From Zymoseptoria tritici IPO323 (Eukaryota; Ascomycota; Dothideomycetes; Mycosphaerellales; Mycosphaerellaceae), in NCBI RefSeq assembly GCF_000219625.1, contig NC_018218.1:496001-560000 (forward strand): 64,000 nt of DNA. The letters run 5' to 3'. Below, piece after piece: positions 33,344 through 43,447 of this stretch; position 1 is the first letter of the stretch, and each line of letters begins with the position of its first letter. A model generated the notes under the pieces. The model was given only the letters and a program-made list of their open reading frames with translations, was not told the DNA's origin and did not search any database. Made by a program: the position numbers and the translations under genes.

Positions 33344-36300
33344 TCAAATCAACATCCCAATCCCCATACCTCCAAAGCCACTCCCAAACCCAGCCGCAGC
33401 CGCAGGCGCACGCACAGGTGACTCCACACCCTCTGTACCCGCCCCCTCATCAGCCATCATCACATCTCCATATTCATCTCCACCACCATCCGGCTCCACG
33501 CTCGTACTAGTTTCCTCACCGCCCACAACCTTCGGCTTCCTAGGACCCTTCTTGATGCCAGCATCCCTCCGCTTGTGAAGATTCTTACTTCCCGGCGGGC
33601 GACCCTTGCGAGCGACCATCATGGCAGAAGTCATTTCACCAAGTGGACCCGGAGAGCCAGCAGGTGAGACAGCAGCGTTATTGGCGAAGGCATCGATGTT
33701 GGCGGAGTAGGCTTCATTGCTTGGTGGTGGGACTTCGATGGAGGGGTTGATGGTCGCCGACATATCGCCTTCTCCGTTGCCGTTGTCATTGATGAGATTC
33801 CGAATGTCGAGAGGATCGGACACATCTCCATCGACGACGCTCCCAGCGACACTCGCTCCTATCCGCGCCGTCGACTCTTCACTCGCGCTCCTTCCCGAAG
33901 CCGGCACGCTTCCATGTCTCAATTCGCGGATACGCTTGGGGACATGTTCTCCCGCTCGGCCTCGCTGTCGGGAAGGTCGAGCGCCTTCAGCTTCGTTCTG
34001 CACTGGTGTCTCAGGACGGGATTGAGAGGGCGTCTCATCATTCCCCGGCGCAGTCGAGAGTCGTGATCTCTTCCTAGGAGCTTGCACGACTACGCCGTCG
34101 AACCGGGAGATGGGCTTCACAGTGCGTTTGGCTGTCATTTCGCCGTCGCCATAATTGACACCATTTGGGAGGGAATTGTCGGCGCCGACTCGATTTCTCC
34201 TCCGGCGGAGTTCTCTTCCTTCGTCGTCGCGGATGATGCGTTGTGCATCGGGGTCTTGGTACCCGATCTTGCGTGGGTCGAAAGTGTAGTCGTACAGCAG
34301 TGCTTCTTTTCTGTCTTCGAAGACGGCTGGCTCGACGGTTTGCCGTCCGCCTTTGACGGGTTTGCGCTCTTTCTTGCCGTTCATGGGATGGATTGCGACG
34401 ATCTTGTCCAGGTCGAGGTACTCTGCTTGGAGGGCCAGGAGGGCTTGTTGAGCGTTTGCGGCGAGGAGCTTGAGGTTCGAGAGTGAGCGCACAGCAGGAT
34501 CGTGTTTGGTGAGGGCTGTGACGTATGGTTCCGGACCGACTATGGATCTGTACTTCCGTGCTTGAATGCGGCTGGCTTGGTCGGTATTACCGCCTAAGTC
34601 AGCCGGCGTCCAGTCGGGTTTGTACAGGGTGGGAAAGTCGATGTCGGTGAGGATGTCTTCTTCTGGGGACAGGAGGGCCGGGCGGGGAGTGGGTGCTTTC
34701 GATTGCGAGTTGGAGGAGTTTTTGGATTCATTGTTCGCGAGGGTTGTGCGCACGCCGCGCCGGCGGGAAGTCTTCGGCTGGCGAGGGGAGGACTGGCTCT
34801 TGGTTGTATCCTGGCCGCTCCAGCGAGTTCCACCGATGGACTCTTCTGCGGCAAGACTTTCGCGCTGGAGCTGAGCATCGGCACCACTTGTTCGTACTCT
34901 TGCATACACTGATGTGCGTGGTCTGCGAGGTGGAGCTGGGGGCATCGCGGCTCTCTGGATTTCCTCCTTCGATGTTCGGCACCATTTCCCACCACCGCGA
35001 TACACCCAGTGGAGATTCGGCCACTTTTCGGGACCATCAACCTTCAGCACAAGCGCAGTGAGCCCCGGCGGTCGATTGCCTTCTGCATCCACCTCCTCAT
35101 CCATCATGCCGTCCCTGCCCGGTCCACGCACCGCAGTCTTGTTAGAGCTTCCTGGTGGTGGTAGACCGCGAGCCCATTTGCCTTGCCCACGATGGTGAAA
35201 TGTCTCATTCGGGTGCGAGTCGACGTATTGGGAGCTGACCAGTCCTTCATCGAAAGCTTCCTCAACGACAGACGCGGGCGGCGGTACTTCCTCCTTCGAG
35301 GCAGGCGCACGGATATTCCGAGGTCCACGTGCATATTTCCCTTGACCTCGATGGTGGAAGAGCTCGTTCGGATGTGTGTCCACGTAATGCTTGTCGAATA
35401 GCACACCGAGCGACTCCTCCATTTCCATGCGCGCTTTTGAGTTGCGCTTCCCTCGACCACTGCGCGTGAACTCATCACTAAAGTGGCTCTCTGCGTAGTC
35501 TTTGGTGAACGAGTTGTCAGCTCGACTCGACCGGCGTTCTGAGGATGCGACTGGCGTGGCCGAGGCTGTTGCAATATCGCTGCACCGTCGATATCTTCCT
35601 TTGCCACGATGCTTGAATGCGATTTCAGGATGTCGCTGGACGTATTCCTTTGAAAATGTTCCTCGTGAATCAGCAAGCTCCGATTCGTCATCATCATCTT
35701 TTGCCGCCTTTGTTTCCTCGATGAAGTCGCTGTATTTGCGTTTGACTCCGTGCTCGTTGATGGCGATGCTACCATGTGCGCCATGCGGACCGATTCCAGG
35801 GCGATAGAATCTGTTGCCTGTGTGATAGAATGCCTGGCCAGGGTAGAGATGAAGGTCATCGGCGTGCACCGTATCATTCATGCTGAGCGCAGGCGGTTCC
35901 TCGTTCCCGTTGTCGGACATAATTTCTTGATCTTCTGGTTCGTCACTCTCGTCGCCAGCCTCGTCGTCGCTATCGAAGATGTTGTTGACAGAATTGCGAG
36001 GTCGTGAACTGCGGCGTTGTTCCACATATGAAGTAGTCTTGGCTTGGCGGGTCAAGCGGCTGCGCGATTCACTCGTACCCAATTGCGGCATTTGTTGTTC
36101 GACGGCTACGATCCATTTGTGAATCATCCCAGAATGACCAGTCTGTTGTACCAGTGCAGGTAAGGTGTGCCATTGACTTTTCGGGGTTTGCTTGATGAGG
36201 GCCCAGATGCTGTTGAACTGGGACTTTTGCGTTGGGCTCCAGTTCGGCTTGCAAGCTGGATTGATGACCTTCCTATGGATATCAAACTGCTCGCCGAGGA

Positions 36301-37368
36301 TTGCGTGCAGCTCGTCTAATTGCTCATCGGTGAATGGTGGCGCGACAGGGTAGTGCTCCGCAGCAACTTGTCTAAACAGCTGTCAGTGGTTGCGCATGTG
36401 ACGGAAATAATCCAAAAGCGTTCAAACTTGACATACCGGGTCGAACGTGGTGAAGTGACTGGAAAATCGGGTCTCAAGTCATCGGCTTTGACGTAGCGTC
36501 CTGAACCTCGATGCATCCACTTGATCTCAGGGTGGTCCAATGTGTATTGCTTCGAGTAGGTGCCGAGATGATTTGGACCTTCTTGACCTTCATCATCTTC
36601 GGACAAGTTGTCGATGTGTGCGGAGGATGTTCTGTTCGGGCAGGAAATTGGGTTTGGCTTCGATTTGACGATATTCCGAAACGCCTCCTTCGCAGCGTTG
36701 CTGCCAAAGTGAATCTTCAATCGACCCCACCAGTAATGTGTTGTTGTCGGGACCGCCATATCAGCAGATTTGGACCAAGGTGATCTTGCCGGAAGCGCTC
36801 TCTGCTGCTCTGGGCGGGTAGGAGTGGTATGTGCTGCTGGACCTGCAACGAGAATGTCCGAGGAGTTTGACGAGTTGTTGGATGCAGTGCGGCCCCAGCT
36901 TGCGATACCGTTTGCCGTCGACTGCCGCTTCCGTCGCGGAGATGACACTACGCCGGTGTCCATCTCTTGTCGATGCGCACCGCCAAGGTATCGCCGGAGG
37001 ATGTCGACAATTGTTTGCCTTTGATCGAAGTCGTTCCGCAGCTGGGTAAGGCCAAGCCCAGCCCGAGCTAACCCGATCGGATGATGTCCGGCGGGCCGCG
37101 CCGCTAGCTCACGCCTTACTTTTAGTATTGCCTGCCGGAGAAGGATTCGGTCAGCCAACGTTCTTCCTTTCTCTCTCTCCACAAGTGATGAAAAGCAATG
37201 GTCCAAGTGATGCAAAGCAATGGCAAGCGATGGACGATGGACAGCAAAGCGGTGGTCTTTCTGTGGCGATCGGTGTTGGCGTGTGATGTGACAAATCCCG
37301 ATCGTGACAAGTGCAGACTCGGCGACAATGCGAGGCAGAAGTCTCAGCAACTCATGGTAAGCTCTCAT
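33344..37368 (-). CDS. Large HRG-repeat protein with AT-hook-like motif
   Basis: Two exons, 37368-36437 and 36371-33344, joined over a 65 bp intron (GTATGT..TTTAG, phase 2) to give up to 1319 residues. The striking part is a repeated motif, roughly YVxxHPxExFHHRGxGxYxR, seen as KQYTLDHPEIKWMHRGSGRY in exon 1 and as KEYVQRHPEIAFKHRGKGRY, KHYVDTHPNELFHHRGQGKY and SQYVDSHPNETFHHRGQGKW in exon 2, plus three diverged copies. The C-terminus has RKGRPPGSKNLHKRR, AT-hook-like, and long basic/acidic disorder. Together with the acidic block DSDDEAGDESDEPED this suggests a nuclear, chromatin-linked protein, but no family is named. The start is uncertain: Met at 36963 is an alternative. Confidence 0.75.
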
Positions 37369-37594
37369 CTCGTTTCATCAATGCAATATCGTTTTGCCTC
37401 GTTCTTTGAGACCGTGCTTGACTCGAGTTCGACCTCATTCTTGAGGCTATGTTGCGTAATCAGGAAGAGAGCCTGGTCGCATGCCTCAATATCCAACTGT
37501 ATTGCTGTGATTTGCTGTCCAGAGGTGTGATGAAAGGACATGGGCAAAGGACAATCGCATGGCGTGCAGGCTGTGAATGAAAGGAGTGCATAAC

Positions 37595-37909
37595 TTACTG
37601 CACCGCAACCCACCACTTCCTCGGCAGACCAAGGACCCACCTCACCCGCTCGGGGTCCTCCAGCTCCACCGCCCAGAGAAGCAGCACCGCAAAGACGAGG
37701 ACGGGAAGCATGATCACCGTGAGGATGGCAATCAACACAAGTTTGCTGTACGCAAAGAGGATCGGAGCGAGAGTCAACCACACAGCAGTCCGCCGTCCCG
37801 CAAGGGCAGGGCGATGCTGATGGTCTTGCCGACCAGCTGGCGGCGCGGTCGGTGTCTGACCCTCGCGGGAGAGCGGACTGCTGTTGGCGGAGCATCTCTC
37901 CGAGGACAT
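37595..37909 (-). CDS. Short membrane protein (about 104 aa)
   Basis: From ATG 37909 a polar Pro/Arg/Gln-rich stretch leads into two adjoining hydrophobic segments, WLTLAPILFAYSKLVLIAIL and VIMLPVLVFAVLLLWAV, then a short charged tail with PERVRWVLGLPRKWW. The stop overlaps a perfect splice-donor sequence (GCAGTAAGTT), so the real gene may splice on and extend further left. I could not find a clear next exon. Family unknown. It lies just upstream of the HRG-repeat gene on the same strand. Confidence 0.45.
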   Translation of the reverse strand: MSSERCSANSSPLSREGQTPTAPPAGRQDHQHRPALAGRRTAVWLTLAPILFAYSKLVLIAILTVIMLPVLVFAVLLLWAVELEDPERVRWVLGLPRKWWVAVQ

Positions 37910-38254
37910 GCTGGTTGGTGGTGTTGGTGTTGGTGTTGGTGTCGTGGTCGTTGTGGTGGCGGTGGAGATGGTATGGCGAGGTTGAATTCAAGTGCGGCGG
38001 AGAGAAAGCTAGGCGGCGGAGGTCGTTGAATGACGATGGGCTTTCGTTGGACTACTTCACTCGGATACGTGCGTATTGCAGTATGGAACACAGACTGACA
38101 CCGAGCTCCAGCACGATCTCCTACCAACCTTTGGGACTGCAGAAGCACCACGGTCGAACAGCAAGTGGAAGTTGGAGATCTCACAGACACTACGCATGTC
38201 CTGCATTGATCCATCTGGGCTCATGTATCAGTGCGACGAACAGCATGCTCAAGG

Positions 38255-38687
38255 ATGACACCTTGCCACGACCACGACGCTTTCCTCATCGATACCTTCT
38301 TTGGTATCTTCCGCCAATCCCGACCAGATGCTACTCCACTCCGGCTCGCTGGCCAGCAGGCTGAGTCTAAAACCGACACACTGGTCGCCCTAGCACCGAC
38401 AATCAACTCACGAGAAGTCGAAAGCAGCTCAAGGTCCGAGAAGCGACCCGACGGGATCTCAGAGCGCAATTCGAAGGTATGAAGCGAGATCGAGCAGGAA
38501 AGAGGTGGAAAGGGGCCGATGACAACAGCGACCACTAGTCCTGTCCAACATTCGCACCAACGAACAGTTCGGATACTTGTATATGAGCCGGCTCGTGTTG
38601 GACTATGAGTGGTGCAAAAGGGTCAACTTCATCTTTCTCTCCGGTCGACGGCACAAAACCATCCTGCTAGGTTGCCACTCGAGCTAG
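38255..38687 (+). CDS. Possible small two-exon gene (126 aa)
   Basis: Exon 38255-38476 (MTPCHDHDAFLIDTFFGIFR onward) joins in phase 0 to 38529-38687 (LSNIRTNEQFGYLYMSRLVL..LLGCHSS) over a 52 bp gap with GTATGA and ACAACAG ends. Both parts look coded, and the hydrophobic/charged mix of the second is good. Another protein-like frame lies just upstream (38076-38258) but does not connect without a frame change, so this may be a partly decayed gene. No domain recognised. Confidence 0.3.
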
Positions 38688-39031
38688 ATGACCACAGATG
38701 GCGCATCAAAGGCTGTCTATCAAAGACACTCGAGAGACAGATCTCATGCACGCTGTGAATCTGTTCTTTTCCGACACTTCGACTGCCGAGACGAACAATG
38801 TTCGACCTCTGCAGGTGAGACAATCTCTGGCTGAGACTGTCTGTTCAGACATTCACTTCACGACCCATCGGCCATGGCTAATACTCTTCCTCGCTCTTCG
38901 ACCTCCATCTATCTGCTTTCCAACACATTACAAACGACCATCCAACAATCGACTCCGGTAGTCGGCTCTCCTCACAACAAACCTCCAACAAAACAAACAC
39001 AAGTCCATCAGCACACCGACCAACCTACCAA

Positions 39032-39865
39032 ATGGCGAACCCATGGACCCTCAAAACCTACCCATGCCTCCACTACACCCTCGTCCCAAACAACACCCTC
39101 ATCCTCCCCCGCCGTAACCCCTCCCTCATCCTCTTCCCAATTCAATCCACCCCCGTCCACCGTCCAAGCCGCAATATCTGTCCCATCTGCCAGGGCCGCC
39201 TCTTCCTCACTGCCAACGCAAACCACTATAATCTCGCAGACAGCACCACAATCACCCAATCCGAGACGGAAATCCGTGCCTTCTTCCTGCACGTTCTAGA
39301 ACGATACCTCTACGCCGGGAACACGTACTTTGAAATCCCACGCCTCGTCCGCGCACGTTTCGCTTCCGACCCGGAGCAGAGAGGGGACGTCAGCTTCGCC
39401 ATTCAGCATTACGAAGTCGAGCGCCGGGACTGGTCATCGGACGCTTTCTTCGCAGCCTGGCAGTCTGGGTTTGATATCCTGCAGGCCATCCCAGCGGTAA
39501 TCAAAGATCTCGACCTGTGGGGCGAGGCGGCTGGTATCCCGCAGTTGGTGTGGGACATCAACGCCTTTCTCGGAGAGGTATCGGGGATATTACAGCGGGT
39601 GAAGAGAGTGGAAGACGGAGTGAGGTTTATGGAACGCAGGGAGAGGTTGCAGTTGAGGTTGTTGAAGGTCGAGAGGGAGGGAAGGGAGAGAAAGATGGGT
39701 GGGAAAGAGAAGAGGGAGAAGCGGCTTTGGAGAGAGAGGACGCAGGTGCGGAGGGATGCTGTTGAGAATGTTGGGGAGGTGGTTTGGAAGAGGAGGGTGA
39801 TGGGTGTGGAGAGGCTGGGTGGGGAGGGGGAGGAGGATCAGATGGAGGCGATAGAGAAGAAGTGA
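39032..39865 (+). CDS. Hypothetical protein with CPIC motif (277 aa)
   Basis: Single exon starting MANPWTLKTYPCLHYTLVPN. A short Cys pair CPICQG near residue 50 could bind metal, but no second pair is evident. The middle is mixed helical (FFLHVLERYLYAGNTYFEIP). The last third is a highly charged Arg/Glu/Lys helix (MERRERLQLRLLKVEREGRE). Nothing indicates secretion. The family is not recognised; it may be a fungal-specific gene. Confidence 0.6.
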   Translation: MANPWTLKTYPCLHYTLVPNNTLILPRRNPSLILFPIQSTPVHRPSRNICPICQGRLFLTANANHYNLADSTTITQSETEIRAFFLHVLERYLYAGNTYFEIPRLVRARFASDPEQRGDVSFAIQHYEVERRDWSSDAFFAAWQSGFDILQAIPAVIKDLDLWGEAAGIPQLVWDINAFLGEVSGILQRVKRVEDGVRFMERRERLQLRLLKVEREGRERKMGGKEKREKRLWRERTQVRRDAVENVGEVVWKRRVMGVERLGGEGEEDQMEAIEKK

Positions 39866-40719
39866 TACGGTCTGCTGTTGAGGCACGATATTGAGGCTCT
39901 TGGTATTGTTGTTAATGGCTGCATGGGGATCGCCGCACTCGCTGGTTATGAGAAATCGAAGATGCGACGCTTTCCAGACATTTCCTGCATCCGGGACACT
40001 GGTTCCCGCAGATTATGGCTCATATCTCAAATGGACATCCATACTCAAAACCGGCTGTCGCCGTTGCACTCCCATCAATTTCCGATTAGGTGAAATCAAG
40101 GCACCCGACAGGCCGACACCTGTCGAAGACACCGTCGATAAAGTTGTCCTGAGCAAACAAGCGCTATCCCTAATTGAGGGATGAGGCCTGTTCACACGAC
40201 AAGGTCTATAGGCACCGGCTTCGCGGGCTTGGATTAGCCTCCTGGACTGAACCGGGGGGGACGAAATTACCGCTCATATGATGACCAGGTTCTACCGTTC
40301 ACTGTCCGCAGCTCGTAGCCTGCATATCAAAGCGGCACTAATAGGGACGAGCCGGTCGAGGAATGTTCGGCCGGAAGTGTCGGTACACCATTCAAGGACT
40401 GGCCAATCAGTCTTGCTTCATCGAGAAGACCTGTACAGCAGCCGAGCGGCCGGAGTGGTCGCTTCAAGTCCAGGATTGACCTGGCCAATTCCCGGTAATC
40501 AGGCCATTGAGCCCCTGAACAAGGCCTGTACCGCCACGCCCTCCGATGCGCTCACTCAGGCGGTGCCACAAACGTCGAAGTCAGGTCATATCTCATGAGC
40601 ATCGGCGTCAGTGCTCTCTACTGTCAAAAGGGCCACGCCGCCCTCTCACTCTCTCAGTCTTCCTTGCCCTCCACGCTTCAATCACAACTGTCTGCCATCA
40701 TTTTGAAAAATCAGCAACC

Positions 40720-41396
40720 ATGGTCTCCAACACCTTGACCTCCGCTCTCGTGGTCGCCGTGCTGTTCCTCGGGTATACACCCAGCGACATCCGTCAAAAA
40801 ACTTCACCGGCTAACCACAACCACCCAGATCGACCTCCGCCTACGAGCAGAAAGACGGCGCCCTCGGAAAACTCAACGGCAGACACGGCATCGTTCAATG
40901 CATCTGCTACACCGACGCCTCCAACACCCAAGTGCACTACGAGGACACCAAGAAGTCTTGCGAGAACGTCCCCAACGGCATGCAGTATCCCAACGATCCC
41001 GATTTCATCGGCGAAGTACGTCTTTGCCTTCCCATTCACACGCAAACTCTACCCCGGATTCGATTCGCTAACGTGTGCCAACCTCCAGTGCATCTTCTTC
41101 AGCTACGAAGACCGCAAGACGGCAACGTACAATTTCTGGCCATGGTGCTCGTCGGGCGTGAGTCGGATCTTCCACCCTCGGTGACATTCCAGGCTCCAAC
41201 TCGAGCTGACATTTTTGACTTGCAGTATGACCAATGCTGCAACACGCAGTACGGCGAGACAGAAACCGGGTGCGGCGCGCTCGGTCCCAAGGACCATCAC
41301 CCACCACCCCAATGGCAAAACAGTGGTCATCACCCACCAGGCGTTGGCCAACACCCACCGCGCTCTGACTCGAAGTCTCCCGCTCTGGTCCGCTGA
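40720..41396 (+). CDS. Small secreted cysteine-rich protein, effector-like
   Basis: Four exons: 40720-40772, 40829-41015, 41089-41157 and 41226-41396, with clean GT/AG ends and phases, giving 159 residues. The first intron restores a classic signal peptide, MVSNTLTSALVVAVLFLGST, cut before YEQKDG. The mature part has eight cysteines (CIC, KSCENV, CIFF, PWCSS, QCC and TGCGA) and ends in a His/Pro/Gln-rich tail (HHPPPQWQNSGHHPPGVGQH). Small size, a signal peptide and even cysteine number are typical of apoplastic effectors or secreted defence-like proteins of fungi. The family is not recognised and no role is shown. Confidence 0.75.
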
Positions 41397-43447
41397 GTGA
41401 GGAAGCGTGCGGACCATCTCCTTCGCAGGTCTCTCTGTTGCGGATTCCGTCGTTGTTGATGTTCCTCCTGCGGACGGAAGTTTGACACTGGCAGTTCGGA
41501 TCCCGCGATCGAACATGATGCTTTTGGATGGAGTGCACGCGGAGGGAAGTGGATGCGTATGGTTTTGCGGACGATTGGGTATCAATACGAGGTGCTCGGG
41601 ACATGAAGCGCCTTCTGCAGAGAAGCAATCAAGTACTGTACCTTTTCGACGTGAACTTGCCTTGTGCCATGTCTCTGCCGCTCGAAGTGATCAATGCAGA
41701 ATTTGAAAATGTACTTCACACTTCTGCGAGTTTTCCAGACACTTTTGGATCGACGAGTCCATTAATTCGCGCATTGATTGGCAGGTGTTGGCCATTGCTC
41801 GAAATGATGCCCTGTTCCAAAGCCACCAGCGCTGCTGCAATGCTGTCGAATTGGGTAAAGCTGTGGCATGATGCCACCCGAAGGGTCTTGTCAACCTTGT
41901 CCATACCGGGATTCAAAATTCTCCCCTGAGACTAATCAAAGATGGCAAATGGTGGTCCAGCAACAAGGCTTCAACCTGTCTCTGGCACGCAAGAATGGCG
42001 CTGGAGGTTCTGTACTAATGTCCGCATCTCGACGTTGTCGACAATGTGCCCTGGGACGTTTGTTTTGGTCATGTTGACACTGGTGTGAGAACTCGCCTTC
42101 TTGCTTTGTCGACACCGTCCGTACTCCCTCCCCCCCAGGTATTGGAAATTGCCGCCCATGTCTCAAGTGTACCTCTCCCGTCGGCGAGCTCTCGAGTCTC
42201 GAAGTTCCGAAAGTCGAACAGGGAGTATGCCGATGCCCAGAAATTGCAAATATCAGCCCCACGACCTCACCCTGCTTGTTTCTGTGCCACGTGCGAGGAT
42301 CTGGAAGTATTCCGCTTATTCTTCCCATGGTCCGATCGGATCCGATGCTGAGGTCTTGTCTTGCCGCAAAGAGCGAGGTGAGGTTGAAGTGCAGTAGCAA
42401 GCTGTGTCGAAGTGGAGTGCATGGCGTGGCGTCGCTTGTGCGTGCGTGCATGCATTGATCATTGATTTCATGCATGGACTTGCATGCCTCCGGACTGATT
42501 GGATCTTTATTATCGGATCTTGTATCGTGCATGTGCGTTGGAGCTGCGTATAGCCGTCGGACAAAAACAGTGTGGCCTTGCTCCCTTCATGACTATACCA
42601 TTGCGTATACCTCTTCTTGACGAGGGATGCTCCAGCAAGATGGGACGAAAAGAAGCGGCGCCTCCCAAGTCTCGGCAACTCACGGCCCCCAACACTCAAG
42701 TCTCCTGCCCGGTTCTTATTAGCTGCCGAACCATTGAACCTTCATTCGGTCGCTTCGACGAACGTCTGCAACGCGCGTTGAGTAAAGTTACGGGTAATTG
42801 CTTCTTTCAACCATTGACGACTCGCTTCTGCCGTTCTCCTTTTTCTTTCCATGGACAGTTGTCACGATAGTACGGGAACATGTTGATGGTGTATATTCGA
42901 ATGCTCTTCAAAGTGACTCTCCTTTTGTTCCGTTCTTCCTTCCCTTGGTACCATATCCCGCCATTTGTTCGGCACCGTCGCACGTCATTCATTCTGATCT
43001 CACACCTCAGTTCCGCCGAAGTAAAACATTCTAACCCCCCGACGCCTCCAAACCACGACTTCCCTGCTCGCCCGCGATTCTCCCACAGCAGCTCCCGCAC
43101 GTGTCCTGGCAGAATCGCAGATTAGCACACCATTCAACTCTCTGACAGCTCTAGCCACGACAAGTTACCCTCTCTCGGAATTCCCAAGGCAAAAGTCCCT
43201 CCGAAGAGCGGCACCCCTTCGTCCTAAGCGAATCGAGTCATTACCCGAATCGAACCGCCCCAACCGAAGCCTGCGATAGCGCTGTCTGCAGAGTGTGTGT
43301 GCATGCGATAGCCAAACATCCACCCTTGCCAACCGCTGCACACCTTATTCATCCTTCCCAATCGCTCGCTACCTTACTCCTTCTCTTCATTCTTTACCCG
43401 ACACGCCCTCTACGACGACGTGGGCGGATTCTTCTTTTCCACCCCAT
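41397..43447. other. 2 kb interval before the DUF3405 gene
   Basis: Several frames of 100-200 codons are open on both strands but overlap and carry no domain. The right end, about 42900-43447, is C/T-rich and probably the promoter and leader of the DUF3405 gene. Nothing else supported. Confidence 0.45.

Noticed and set aside
41936..42532. 198-codon minus-strand frame
   Set aside because: Composition is rich in His, Arg, Ser and Cys with no helix or domain pattern, and other frames overlap it. No gene supported.
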